DNA of 64,000 bases from Crystallibacter permensis (GTDB lineage: Bacteria > Actinomycetota > Actinomycetes > Actinomycetales > Micrococcaceae). The translations under genes were made by a program, and so were the position numbers. The notes beneath the pieces are model-generated. The model worked only from the letters and a program-made list of their open reading frames with translations, did not search any database and was not told the DNA's origin. Location of the stretch: positions 310,001 through 374,000 of the forward strand of contig NZ_JAODLR010000002.1 in assembly GCF_025960875.1 (NCBI RefSeq), given 5' to 3'. Below are positions 16,572 through 25,727 of the stretch, piece by piece (the first letter of the stretch is position 1; each line of letters starts with the position of its first letter).

Positions 16572-17509
16572 GGTTTGGTCCCGCCCAGGTTGAGCCCGGT
16601 TTCCTTGACCGTGTAATCGGACAGGTCGTACTTCGCCAGGATCTTGTCATAGGTGCCGTCGGCGATGACCGCCTCGAGGGCTGCGAGGATGGCCTGGCTC
16701 AGTTCCTTGTCCTCCTTGAGGATGCCGATCCCGGTGTAGACGGGGTTGTAGCCGGCCGGATTCGCGGGGTCCTTCACGATGTCGAAGATCTTGCCGTCCC
16801 CGGCGGTTTTGGCGGCATAGGCTGCCACTGCGGAATCGACGACATCGGCGGAGGCCTTGCCGGAACGGACTGCTGTCTGCACATCGGTTTCCAGCGGCAG
16901 CTCGGCAACGTTCACCGGCTCGGAGCCCTTGTCCTTGCACTGCTGGTCGTAGCTGCGGAGGATCTCGCCCTGCACCGTGGCCTTCTGCACGGCGACGTTC
17001 TTGCCGCACAGGTCCAGCACGGTGGTGATGTTCTCCGGATTGCCCTCCGGGACCAGGATGGAGAACCCGGCGTGGAGGTAGTCCACGAAGTCCAGCGTCT
17101 CCTGGCGCTCAACGGTGTCGTTCATACCGGACATGATGATGTCGTTCTTGCCGGACTGCAGTGACGGAATGATGCTATCGAATGCCTGCGTCTGCAGTTC
17201 CAGCCGCACGCCCAGCTTGGCGCCCATCGCCTGGGCAAGGTCGTAGTCCAGGCCCGTGAGTTGCTGGTTTTCATCGAACATCTCCAGCGGCGGATAGGGA
17301 ATGTCCGATGCCACCTTGATCACGCCGGCCGATTTGTATTCCTCCGGCAGGGCCGCTGCGGCGGCGGGGTCGATCTCGGCGGTGGAGATTGGCTGCGGCG
17401 CTGCAGCCGGGGCGGCTCCTCCCGCACACCCGGTGAGTCCGACGAGGAGGCTCAGGCTGGCGACGCCGAGGACGTGGCGCACGGTAACTGCTCGATTTTT
17501 GTGGCGCAT
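16568..17509 (-). CDS. Amino-acid ABC transporter substrate-binding lipoprotein
   Basis: A 313-aa protein. The signal peptide ends in a lipobox, LVGLTGC, so the mature protein is lipid-anchored outside the membrane. The family 3 solute-binding fold follows (IKVASDIPYPPLEMFDENQQ, GLDYDLAQAMGAKLG, SGMNDTVERQETLDFVDYLH). The D-x-x-R-type motif in that last segment usually contacts the ligand's alpha-amino and carboxyl groups, so an amino acid or derivative is likely. Its stop overlaps the permease start by four bases. A 26-base gap separates it from the upstream GNAT gene, which suggests a shared transcript. Confidence 0.92.
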   Translation of the reverse strand: MRHKNRAVTVRHVLGVASLSLLVGLTGCAGGAAPAAAPQPISTAEIDPAAAAALPEEYKSAGVIKVASDIPYPPLEMFDENQQLTGLDYDLAQAMGAKLGVRLELQTQAFDSIIPSLQSGKNDIIMSGMNDTVERQETLDFVDYLHAGFSILVPEGNPENITTVLDLCGKNVAVQKATVQGEILRSYDQQCKDKGSEPVNVAELPLETDVQTAVRSGKASADVVDSAVAAYAAKTAGDGKIFDIVKDPANPAGYNPVYTGIGILKEDKELSQAILAALEAVIADGTYDKILAKYDLSDYTVKETGLNLGGTKP

Positions 17510-17535
17510 TGTTTACTCCTGGTGTTGGGTGTAGG

Positions 17536-18402
17536 TCATGCCTGGCTGGGTTTGGTCAGCCGGTACCAGCCGGTCCGGGTGACTCCGGTGGCGCTGTAGC
17601 CGGACGTGAAGGCGGATTCGAAGATCCCGCGGATCGTCAACCGCCATTGGCTTGCTTCGGCGGGCTTCGCGGCCCTCAAGGCGACGATGTCCTGCGGTGC
17701 ACGGCACCAGAGGGTGCTCGGGGTTTCGCGGAGCAGTGGCAGGGAGTCAGGGCCGTATTCAAGAATGTGGACCAGGTCCGATTCGGGCAGCTGCGGCTCT
17801 TCGACTGAACCTTCGCTGCAGTTGATGCTCCGCGTGGAGGTCAGCGGCCAGATGGCGACGAGCCGGTCGCTTTCGTCGTTGGCGTTAATGTCGTCCTGCA
17901 TTTCGCCATAGAAATCACGGGCGTACTCCGTGGCGTGGGCGCCGAGTTTCGTCAGGTTGAAGCGCGCGTTCCGGCTGACCAGCGGGTCGAACGTCCAGGT
18001 CATCGTGTCGATGCCGCGGGCAAGGGACCAGGCCCGCTGGTGCTGTTTGAGGGCGAAGCCCACGCCTTTGTCAGCAGTCCCGGGAAGGACGCCGGCGATC
18101 AGCGAATAGGTTGTCCGCCCTCCCGGGGAGACGATGCCGACGGCGGCCCCGCACAGCACCCCGTCCGCCCTATAGGCGGCGGAAACATTGCAGCCGGCGT
18201 GGGAGATGCTCCGGAGGAGATCGAAGGGAACGGGCGCTCCGTGGGGAGACATTCCCCAGATCGAGATGAGCAACTCTTCAACGTCCCGGAGTCTTTCGCG
18301 GTCGTGTTCATCGACAACCCGGACGCCGGCTCTGGCGGCGGCAGCGGCCGCCGCTTCCTCGGCCTGGCGTGCTGCCGGGTTGGCTTCAACTGTAAGTGAC
18401 AT
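17536..18402 (-). CDS. COG3375-type GNAT acyltransferase
   Basis: A 288-aa protein of the 'predicted GNAT' COG3375 type. The acyl-CoA-binding half is seen in AYRADGVLCGAAVGIVSP, then YSLIAGVLPGTADKGVGFALKQHQRAWSL, where the usual Q-x-x-G-x-G/A loop is replaced by a longer version. TWTFDPLVSRNARFNLTKLG is the signature of this group. In Geobacillus, related enzymes succinylate D-amino acids and work with an N-succinylamino-acid racemase. The racemase-like gene at 13611 makes that pathway plausible here, though no desuccinylase is seen. It is probably the first gene of the minus-strand operon, divergent from the PucR-type regulator. Confidence 0.75.
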   Translation of the reverse strand: MSLTVEANPAARQAEEAAAAAAARAGVRVVDEHDRERLRDVEELLISIWGMSPHGAPVPFDLLRSISHAGCNVSAAYRADGVLCGAAVGIVSPGGRTTYSLIAGVLPGTADKGVGFALKQHQRAWSLARGIDTMTWTFDPLVSRNARFNLTKLGAHATEYARDFYGEMQDDINANDESDRLVAIWPLTSTRSINCSEGSVEEPQLPESDLVHILEYGPDSLPLLRETPSTLWCRAPQDIVALRAAKPAEASQWRLTIRGIFESAFTSGYSATGVTRTGWYRLTKPSQA

Positions 18403-18497
18403 GCGTCAACTATGGTCTGAGCGGGCTAGCCGTGACTTCAGCGCCCGGCACCAACCTTCATCCTTTGCCTTGTGGTCCAGCACAAACCGCCGGTAAC

Positions 18498-20105
18498 GTG
18501 CACGAAGTGGTCACCCTCGCGAAAACCCCGGACAGCATCGGCTTGTCCGACCTCCTGCAAGTACTGGAGCGTTCCGGACTGCTGGTCCGCTCGTATGACA
18601 ACTCCCCCAAGCTGTCCCTGACCAGCCCGGCCCTCTACGACCCGCTCGCGCCCCTCGAAGGGTTCCGCGGCGAGATCCTGCTGGGGATAGGCCTCCATCC
18701 TGCAGATCCAGGGACCAACGACGTCGTTCGAAGCGCCGCCAGCGCTGGTTTCGGCGCGATCGTCCTGAAGCAGCTCTCCCAGGACATCGACGAACTCGTC
18801 AATACTGCCGTCGAAGCCGGTATCGCTCTGTTAGTGGTGGACGACGCCGTCGGCTGGCGGCAGCTCTACGCCCTCCTGGAATCGGCGCTGAGTACCGCGG
18901 CAGAAACCAGCAGATCGCCCTCGCCGTTGGGGGCAGGTGACCTGTTTGCCTTGGCCAATGCCATCGCAGCCATGGTCGGCGGCGCCACCACCATCGAAAA
19001 TCTCCAGGAACAGGTACTGGCCTACTCCGCCCTCCCCGACCAGCCCATCGACGAGGACCGACGGAACGGAATTCTGGGGCGGCAGGTTCCCTACTTGCCG
19101 GAAAACGCCGAGCAGTACGCGTCTGTGTTCCAGTCCCGCGGCGCCGTGCACATCAAGGGCATCGGCCCGGCGCTGGACCGGTTGGCCATCGCTGTCCGCG
19201 CGGGGAACCAACCGTTGGGTTCCATTTGGGTGGTCGACTCCAACGGAGATCTGGATTCCGAGGCGGAGCAGGCACTGGAGCGCGCGGCCGATATCGCTGC
19301 CCTCCATATGCTGCGGGCCCGCAGCACAAACGATCTGGCGCGGCAGCAACGGGCAGAGCTCCTCCGCCGTCTTCTCGAAGGCGGCGACGACGTCCAGCTC
19401 ATCGCGGAACAGCTTGGGCTCAAGCCGTCTGGCCCCTTCGTCGTCGCCGCTTTCCAGCCGGAGCTCGGGCAAGCCGATGAAATCTCGCTGATCCGCCTCG
19501 TAGACCTTGTCACCACGCAGTGCGAGTCCCACCGGCAAGGCGCCCACTGCGTCCTCATCGGCACCACCATCTATGCCCTTTTCACCGACGCCGCTGCGTC
19601 GGCCATAGCGTCCATCGAAGCCCTTACCCGCCGCCTTATCGAACGGTCCGCCGCCACTCTGTCGGTCCAGCTGCGGGCGTCTACCGGGTCTATGGCCGCA
19701 ACCGTCGCAGGCATCAGCCGTTCACGGCACGACGCCGACCTTGTTCTGTTGATGCTCGCTTCCGGTCGCAGCGCAGGTGACTATGCCAGCGCCGAGGAAG
19801 TACGCAGCCGGCTGACCCTGCTGGAACTCGCGGCACAGTTCCGGAACACCCCGCGCCTCATGTCCCCAGCAGCAACCAGAATGCTGGAGTTCGATGCCAA
19901 GTCCGGCACCGAGTACGCCAAGACGTTGCGGACCTACCTCGATTTCTCCCGTGACTCCGCCAAGACTGCCGCCGCTCTTTCGCTGCACCAGAACACCCTC
20001 CGCTACCGCCTACGGCGCCTCAGCGAACTCTTCGGCATTGACCTGGACCAGCCCGAAGACACCCTGGTTTTGTGGCTGAGCCTGCACCTTCAGGAACTGC
20101 TCTGA
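18498..20105 (+). CDS. PucR/CdaR-type transcriptional regulator
   Basis: A 535-aa protein from the GTG at 18498. Further-upstream starts reach into the GNAT gene and give an unlikely N-terminus, so I take the later one, although no good ribosome site decides it. The N-terminal PucR sensor (IGLSDLLQVLERSGLLVRSYD) is followed by a GAF/PAS-like middle and the C-terminal HTH_30 domain (LRTYLDFSRDSAKTAAALSL, HQNTLRYRLRRLSELFGIDL). Members respond to purines, sugars or amino-acid derivatives. It is divergent from the GNAT-ABC-racemase operon, which it most likely controls from the roughly 95-base gap. Confidence 0.88.
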   Translation: MHEVVTLAKTPDSIGLSDLLQVLERSGLLVRSYDNSPKLSLTSPALYDPLAPLEGFRGEILLGIGLHPADPGTNDVVRSAASAGFGAIVLKQLSQDIDELVNTAVEAGIALLVVDDAVGWRQLYALLESALSTAAETSRSPSPLGAGDLFALANAIAAMVGGATTIENLQEQVLAYSALPDQPIDEDRRNGILGRQVPYLPENAEQYASVFQSRGAVHIKGIGPALDRLAIAVRAGNQPLGSIWVVDSNGDLDSEAEQALERAADIAALHMLRARSTNDLARQQRAELLRRLLEGGDDVQLIAEQLGLKPSGPFVVAAFQPELGQADEISLIRLVDLVTTQCESHRQGAHCVLIGTTIYALFTDAAASAIASIEALTRRLIERSAATLSVQLRASTGSMAATVAGISRSRHDADLVLLMLASGRSAGDYASAEEVRSRLTLLELAAQFRNTPRLMSPAATRMLEFDAKSGTEYAKTLRTYLDFSRDSAKTAAALSLHQNTLRYRLRRLSELFGIDLDQPEDTLVLWLSLHLQELL

Positions 20106-20107
20106 GC

Positions 20108-20371
20108 ATGGCGGAAACAATCCGCGTACCCACCCTGCTACGAATACAGGGCATGACCGCAACACCAGCCATCTGTATTGGCATCGCCGATTCCATGGAA
20201 CTGGCTTTGGCACGTCGCTCTGCCGCGCAAACGCTCGCCGAGCTTGTGCAGGCTTGGAGCAATCCGCTGCCAGAGGCCGTCGTGGCCGCGGCGATTAGAC
20301 ACTTGGCAGTGGCGGAACACTGGGCGGAACTCCGCCGCAAACTGCCTGACGCAGAATATCCAACGCCCTAA
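20108..20371 (+). CDS. Short hypothetical protein
   Basis: An 87-residue frame begins two bases after the PucR-type gene's stop (ATG at 20108). It is moderately charged, with Ala and Leu helices (ELALARRSAAQTLAELVQAW, AVVAAAIRHLAVAEHWAEL). No ribosome site or known motif is seen. It may be a real small helical protein co-transcribed with the regulator, or a chance frame. I keep it with low confidence because it is uninterrupted and directly follows the gene. Confidence 0.3.
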   Translation: MAETIRVPTLLRIQGMTATPAICIGIADSMELALARRSAAQTLAELVQAWSNPLPEAVVAAAIRHLAVAEHWAELRRKLPDAEYPTP

Positions 20372-20826
20372 ACTGCCCGCCTGAATCTCGAGATCAGCGG
20401 CCACTACATACGCGAAGACAGCCGTCGTCTCCTCCATATGGGTGACGGCTACACTATCTCGATTGGCGGCAGTCTGAAGGTCCCCATATTCGCTTGGCAC
20501 CAGTGATTGGTCCCCCTTAGACCCCGCCATGAGCTCCGGTCTCCCGAGCGTGATGCGTTGCCGGACTATATCCTATGGATTTGCGATGACGGCTCCCGTC
20601 GATCGAAATCACTTGCGAACGGGTACCAACGTTGTGGTCTCGAGACCATCACGATTCCAGGTGTCCCCTGCCCACTCCTCCTTAAACAACGAATTTGCAA
20701 TAGGCCGACAGTTAAGCCTCTTTGCTTCTCACACCTCTGAGAAAATGCCCCCTGCTGAACGAACGCAGTTGGCGGGTGGTTAAGCTGGAGACGCCCATCC
20801 GCCATTGCGTCCTGGCTGTGCAGTTG
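20372..20826. other. Non-coding stretch at the left edge of a lower-GC segment
   Basis: No convincing gene here. Short frames in all directions have random composition. The base composition drops compared with the left side, and this continues to about 23.9 kb. It is probably the trailing region of the minus-strand gene at 20827. Confidence 0.45.
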
Positions 20827-23055
20827 TCAGCTGGCCGGCCTCAGGGCGGCCTGCCATGCACCCACCGCTCGCGCAGAACTCAACGTCCAGGTGGTGGTAC
20901 CACTTACTCCGGCTTCTGCTTGTGGGCGATCAGCTAACACGGCAATCTGGCCGCCAGCTGATTCCCAACGTTCGATCCACCCGTTCGGCGGAGTAGCTCC
21001 CGGCGTACCTGAATCAAAGCCGATTCCGCCAATAAGCATGGCGCCACTGCTGGCCGTAGTGATGCTTGGAACACTGATACTGGTAGCCGCATATGAGGCG
21101 TCGACGGCTGTGACGGCTGAACTGTCTAATGGTTCGGCGTTATCGACGCCGCCATAGGCGGTTACTCCTGCGCCCCACTTCGCGGCCTTGTCCATGGCCC
21201 AAATATGGCTTGTCGGCTCAGACGAACCCACCACGCGATAGTAAGCGAATACTCTTGCACCCGACGTCGAAGAACTGTTGATTGAGAGGCCCTCCACTAG
21301 TGGGGTCCACCCCGTCGGAATGGAAGCCATAGAAGGCGCGAGATCAGCAGTTATTGTCGCAACCAGCACATCCCCGGCTTTAGTTCCGGCCGGCGGACTC
21401 AGGGTGACGTTAGTCGACGCAGCCTGGTAGGACGTCGTTGAATTTCCGACGGTCACACCGGTCTGTGGAGCGCCGGGACTAACTGTTACCGTCGAAGTGC
21501 TGGACGTCATGCCTGCACTGTTAGACGCAGTCATCTGCACGGTATAGGTGCCGGCGTCAGTATAAGTATGTGATGGGTTCTGCGATGTGGATGTCGTTCC
21601 GTCCCCAAACGTCCATTCATATGACGTCGGCGCACCCGTCGATGTGTTGGTAAACGTTACTGGCAAAGGGGCAGTACCCGATGTCGGAGTGGCGGTAAAA
21701 GACGCGGCGGGTGGCGCTTGAGCTGTGCCAATCGGCTCGTCTGAATACCAGTACCGCTTATTCACATTATCGCTCGCCAGGACGACCAAGCCGGTTTGGC
21801 TGTTGACGCTTTGCTTGGAGGTCGTCACGTTGTTCATGTTGGGCGAGGCGGAGCTCTGGATGACGGGAGTGCCACGTCCCTGCCCAAAAACCGGGTTATC
21901 CATCGAGGCCGTCTTGCGGTAAATGCTGCCGGCTACACCCGAATAGGCACAACCGGTAACCGATGTACTCGGTGCTGTCTGGAAAACATGCACCGCACTA
22001 TTGTGACTGTCTAAGACTACTTGGGGGCGCGATACACAATCACCGGTCGTCGAAATGGTGGACTGCGTGAATGCTCCTGTACCAGGCTTGAACACCAGCA
22101 ATAACAATTGAGGCAGCGTCTTATCGGTAGACGTATCGTTGAGCCCGGTCTTAACTGCTGCATACACCCGGCCGGCATTATCGGACTGCAACGTCTTGAG
22201 ATTCAGGTGGTCGTCCGCCTGACCTTTGCCTTGAATCGCCGGTTTAAAATTCCATGATGACGGCGATGTAGGGGTAGTTCCATCCGTGCGGGTCGCCCAG
22301 TAGACGGATCCATCGCTCTGGTCGCTCCACATCACACCGATCTTGTTCTTGAACGCCACGACCGCCGAAAGATCATCGGGCGAAGGATTCGGATCAGCGA
22401 CTGGAAGGATGAAGGGAGCAGCCCAACTGATGCCCCCGGGCGCGGACTGGTTGACGTAGACAGTGTTGGTGAACCCCGTAGTTGAATTGCCGGACACTTG
22501 GGTCCACGTCGCCCAAATTGCACCCGTCGTGTCCTCGTCGATAGTCATCGACTCGCTGCTGTTGTTCGTTATCGTGGTGGGAAATCCGGCGTCCAGTGTG
22601 TAGGTACCGCCCGAGTAGCTATAACGATAAAGCTTGGCGGGCTGGCCCGAAACGGACGCCACGGGCGACGTGTCATTCGATACTGTGACAATGTGTGAGG
22701 CGATGTAAAGGTGACTGCCGTCCCATAACGTGTCCGACAACGTGTTGCTACGGCTATCGACCAAGACGCCGGTATTCACCCAAGTGTCTTGACTTCGGTC
22801 CAGCTTGTGTATCACCCATCCTCTGTTGGACTCCCACATATTCGCCCACCATGAGCCATCGTTCCACCAGAGCTTACTTTGCGGCTTGTCTGATGTAGGC
22901 GGATTCTTGACGCCTGAGTAGCTAATACTCGGATGCCCGTAGTCAGCAACTGCCGAAGCGTAAGCCGGTGTCGCAAAAGCCATCCCCGCGGCCACTAGGC
23001 ACATAACAAGAAACTGCCCCAGCAAGCGGGGTGCTCCGGCATTTATCTTCATCAT
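20827..23055 (-). CDS. Secreted PKD-domain protein
   Basis: A 742-aa protein. Residues 1-33 are a Sec signal (LGQFLVMCLVAAGMAFATPAYA). The next roughly 400 residues are Ser/Thr/Asn/Trp-rich repeats that look like a beta-propeller (WWNDGSWWANMW, YIASHIVTVSND, IWATWTQVSGNS, VYWATRTDGTT). A PKD domain follows near residues 450-525 (YEWTFGDGTTSTSQNPSHTY), then a C-terminal jelly-roll-like domain (AGDVLVATITADLAP, GWTPLVEG, AVGAWQAALRPAS). PKD domains mediate protein-protein or carbohydrate contact outside the cell. No sortase motif or anchor is present, so it is likely released. Lower GC and different codon use than neighbours suggest acquisition. It is next to a polysaccharide operon and could be a surface or matrix protein. 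Confidence 0.82.
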   Translation of the reverse strand: MMKINAGAPRLLGQFLVMCLVAAGMAFATPAYASAVADYGHPSISYSGVKNPPTSDKPQSKLWWNDGSWWANMWESNRGWVIHKLDRSQDTWVNTGVLVDSRSNTLSDTLWDGSHLYIASHIVTVSNDTSPVASVSGQPAKLYRYSYSGGTYTLDAGFPTTITNNSSESMTIDEDTTGAIWATWTQVSGNSTTGFTNTVYVNQSAPGGISWAAPFILPVADPNPSPDDLSAVVAFKNKIGVMWSDQSDGSVYWATRTDGTTPTSPSSWNFKPAIQGKGQADDHLNLKTLQSDNAGRVYAAVKTGLNDTSTDKTLPQLLLLVFKPGTGAFTQSTISTTGDCVSRPQVVLDSHNSAVHVFQTAPSTSVTGCAYSGVAGSIYRKTASMDNPVFGQGRGTPVIQSSASPNMNNVTTSKQSVNSQTGLVVLASDNVNKRYWYSDEPIGTAQAPPAASFTATPTSGTAPLPVTFTNTSTGAPTSYEWTFGDGTTSTSQNPSHTYTDAGTYTVQMTASNSAGMTSSTSTVTVSPGAPQTGVTVGNSTTSYQAASTNVTLSPPAGTKAGDVLVATITADLAPSMASIPTGWTPLVEGLSINSSSTSGARVFAYYRVVGSSEPTSHIWAMDKAAKWGAGVTAYGGVDNAEPLDSSAVTAVDASYAATSISVPSITTASSGAMLIGGIGFDSGTPGATPPNGWIERWESAGGQIAVLADRPQAEAGVSGTTTWTLSSARAVGAWQAALRPAS

Positions 23056-23890
23056 CGTACTTTCATGAATAGGAATTATTTAGCCACCCGGCATGGGTGG
23101 TCCCAGTACTCATCCGAAGGTAGCTGAATGCTGATGCTATCAATACAAGTCGATACGGTCACGAATAACTTTACATTTTTCCTTCCTCCTTCCTTAAACC
23201 TGGTGTTGGAGGTCCTGCGGCCAAAAAGTCCCATTACTGACTAAGATTACGAATCCATTACGGACTACTCGGGCTGGATGAACTGATAAACCAAACGATG
23301 AAAAACAAATCGGGTACGGAGAGCTCATTGCATCTCCTGCGGCGAGTGCGTTTTAAGGAATCGTTTAAGTTCTTTTGCCAATAGGGAACTGTGGTCAGTG
23401 ACAGTTCGAAGTGCGTCTCTCAGCACGCCCATCCCACGAAGTCAATACCCAATTTGCGGTGGCACAAGCATTCCAGGATCACTGCTATCGTGACTCATCA
23501 TTCAGCTATCGCTCATCGCTACAGCTTTGGGGAGTGTTATTGAGTATTGGCTGCTGGCGAATCGCAGGTAGTACTAATATTGGGGATGGAGAGACATGCG
23601 CGGGTGGATTTCTCGGCAGTTTATGGGGGCTGAACCACACTTTTTCTGCCTTAATTATTCGCGGGCTACGGTATACGTCGACACATAGGGTCAGCTTTAA
23701 ATACCGGCCATTTCATTGCCGGCTATACGGCGGAGCTACCGCAACAACCCTTCAGGGCGATGCCCTGCAATTGGACACAGAAGTGTGTCCTAAAGGGCTA
23801 AATCATTCTTTTAGGCCTTATTTCTGCTGTTCGCCCTTCAAAGCCAACAGCAGTTCGAATGTCAGCAAACAAAGCATGTGGTGATTTTCT
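23056..23890. other. Long lower-GC intergenic region, probably regulatory
   Basis: More than 800 bases between the divergent PKD gene and the first glycosyltransferase gene. GC is clearly lower than in the flanking DNA and there are runs of A and T. The frame of 157 codons at 23411-23884 has odd composition and no ribosome site, so I do not call it. The region probably holds the promoters for the secreted protein and for the polysaccharide operon. I recognise no riboswitch. Confidence 0.5.
23084..23100 (-). promoter_or_regulatory. Inverted repeat in the leader of the PKD protein gene
   Basis: CCACCC at 23084-23089 and GGGTGG at 23095-23100 with a five-base spacer form a small perfect hairpin about 30 bases before the minus-strand start. 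It could be an operator or an RNA hairpin. Nothing shows which. Confidence 0.35.
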
Positions 23891-24727
23891 ATGTCTATTC
23901 CTCATTTTTTTTCGGTTTCGACTGAGTGGCAGGCGCCAACAGTCAGTGTGGTTATTCCCACCCTGAACGAGGCCAAGAACATACCTTGGGTCCTTAACCG
24001 CATGCCGTCCTACGTGGATGAAGTGGTCATTGTGGATGGGCGATCGCACGACAACACGGCCGGTGTTGCCAAGGCCGTGAGGGAGGATGTGGTCATAGTT
24101 GAGGAGCCGCGTCCGGGCAAAGGAGTAGCACTGCGCGCCGGTTTCGCTGCGGCCTCCTCTGACGTCGTGGTCATGCTTGATGCAGACGGCAGCATGGATC
24201 CCCAGGAAATCGGCTGGTTTGTCGCTCCTCTCCAACACGACTACGACTTCGTTAAGGGGTCGCGCTATGTCACGGGCGGTGGGTCCGAGGATCTGACGTG
24301 GCTGCGAAATGCAGGAAACAGGGCGCTGACCGAACTGGCCAACACGGTCCTGCGCAGCAACTACTCGGATCTTTGCTACGGATACATCGCCTTCCGACGT
24401 GAGTGTCTTTCGGTCCTCAATCTGGAGTCCGACGGATTTGAAATTGAAACAGAGCTGATTGTGCGCGCAGCCAAGGCAGGCCTACGCATTGCCGAAGTAC
24501 CCAGCATCGAGCTCAACAGGATCTCGGGCGATTCGAATCTACAGACTTTTCGGGACGGTTGGCGGGTTCTACGGACAATGGCGCGGGAGTTCGCCTCTTG
24601 GGATGCTCCCACTGCCGGAGCCAGGCCAGAGGCCCTGCGGCGTGTGAAGTACACGTATCCGAACCTAACGGTCCCGCGGACGCCAACGGATCCCCGGAGC
24701 CTTCTGACCGGCGTGGAAGGAAAATAA
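23891..24727 (+). CDS. GT2 glycosyltransferase, dolichol-phosphate-mannose-synthase-like
   Basis: A 278-aa protein with the GT-A fold of family 2: VSVVIPTLNEAKNIPWVLN, VDEVVIVDGRSHDNTAG, the P-G-K-G loop (RPGKGVALRAGFAAASSD) and DADGS, the metal-binding D-x-D equivalent. This subgroup moves a sugar from a nucleotide donor to a polyprenyl phosphate or early lipid-linked acceptor. There is no membrane segment at the end, so it works in the cytoplasm at the membrane face. It opens the polysaccharide operon and lies one base before the next glycosyltransferase gene. Confidence 0.87.
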   Translation: MSIPHFFSVSTEWQAPTVSVVIPTLNEAKNIPWVLNRMPSYVDEVVIVDGRSHDNTAGVAKAVREDVVIVEEPRPGKGVALRAGFAAASSDVVVMLDADGSMDPQEIGWFVAPLQHDYDFVKGSRYVTGGGSEDLTWLRNAGNRALTELANTVLRSNYSDLCYGYIAFRRECLSVLNLESDGFEIETELIVRAAKAGLRIAEVPSIELNRISGDSNLQTFRDGWRVLRTMAREFASWDAPTAGARPEALRRVKYTYPNLTVPRTPTDPRSLLTGVEGK

Positions 24728-24728
24728 C

Positions 24729-25727
24729 ATGTCAAGCATCGCGCAAGCATCCACAGTCTCGGTCGTCATCTGCTGCTACACGGAGGAACGTTGGGATCTG
24801 TTGATCAAGGTCATTGCCTCCGTCCAGAATCAGACGTTGGCACCAAGTCAAGTTATCGTCGTCGTCGATCACGATGCGGACCTGTACAAGCGCCTGGTCG
24901 GCACCGTCCAGGACGTCATGCTCGTGGAGAACGCGGAGAAACGAGGCCTGTCCGGTGCGAGGAATACCGCGATCCGTCTGGCCAGCTCGGATATTGTTGC
25001 CTTCATCGATGATGACGCCGAAGCGGCACCCGACTGGCTGGCGAACTTAACGTCCTTTTATGACGATCCGGATGTCCTGGCCGTGGGAGGACTCGTCGAA
25101 CCGAACTGGACAAACGGCAGGCCTGCCCATTTTCCCGAGGAACTCGACTGGATTGTCGGGTGCAGCTACCGAGGCCTACCCAAGGTCGCGACGGAGGTCC
25201 GGAACGTCATTGGGGCCAATATGTCCTTCCGGCAATACGTGCTGCAGCAGGTTGGAGGGTTTAACCTTTCCCTCGGCCGGCTAGGGTCCGTTCCGCTGGG
25301 TTGTGAAGAGACCGAACTGTGCATCAGGGCCACAATGGGCTCCCCCGGATCGCGGATTGTCTACCAGCCTGAGGCCGTCGTGCGCCACCATGTACCTGCC
25401 CAGCGGGGGACGCTTCAATACATGTTGGCCAGATCCTGGTCGGAGGGGATTTCAAAGGCCCAAGTCAGCCACGTGGTAGGCCACAAAAGGGCGCTGAAAC
25501 AAGAACGGCGGTATGTTCGCAGCGTGCTTTCCCGTGCGGTCCTGTCCGGAGTTCGCCAGGGTGTGAAGCGCGGGGACTTCAACGGGCCTCGTCAGGCGGG
25601 GACCATTCTCGCCGTCCTCGCAGCCACGACGGCAGGATATATTCGTGGCCGTGTCCTCGCACATGCCGCGCGAAAGCGCGTCAATGTGGCCTCCGGGACG
25701 GCCATTGTGGGGACGCCTGGTGAGTAG
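24729..25727 (+). CDS. GT2 glycosyltransferase
   Basis: A 332-aa protein with a family 2 catalytic domain in residues 1 to about 230: VSVVICCYTEERWDLLIKVI, LSGARNTAIRLASSDIVAFI, then DDDAEAAPDW as the D-x-D motif and CEETELCIRAT near the acceptor site. The last 90 residues are basic and may contact the membrane (LSGVRQGVKRGDF...AGYIRGRVLAHAARKR). It probably adds one sugar to the growing lipid-linked repeat. The eight-base overlap with the next gene ties it into the operon. Confidence 0.87.
   Translation: MSSIAQASTVSVVICCYTEERWDLLIKVIASVQNQTLAPSQVIVVVDHDADLYKRLVGTVQDVMLVENAEKRGLSGARNTAIRLASSDIVAFIDDDAEAAPDWLANLTSFYDDPDVLAVGGLVEPNWTNGRPAHFPEELDWIVGCSYRGLPKVATEVRNVIGANMSFRQYVLQQVGGFNLSLGRLGSVPLGCEETELCIRATMGSPGSRIVYQPEAVVRHHVPAQRGTLQYMLARSWSEGISKAQVSHVVGHKRALKQERRYVRSVLSRAVLSGVRQGVKRGDFNGPRQAGTILAVLAATTAGYIRGRVLAHAARKRVNVASGTAIVGTPGE

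Noticed and set aside
20507-20783. Two overlapping plus-strand frames of about 80 codons
   Set aside because: No start signal, mutually exclusive frames, typical of chance frames in a lower-GC intergenic region.
23411-23884. 157-codon frame before the first glycosyltransferase
   Set aside because: Random-looking composition with many Cys, Ser and Arg, no ribosome site, low GC; treated as non-coding.
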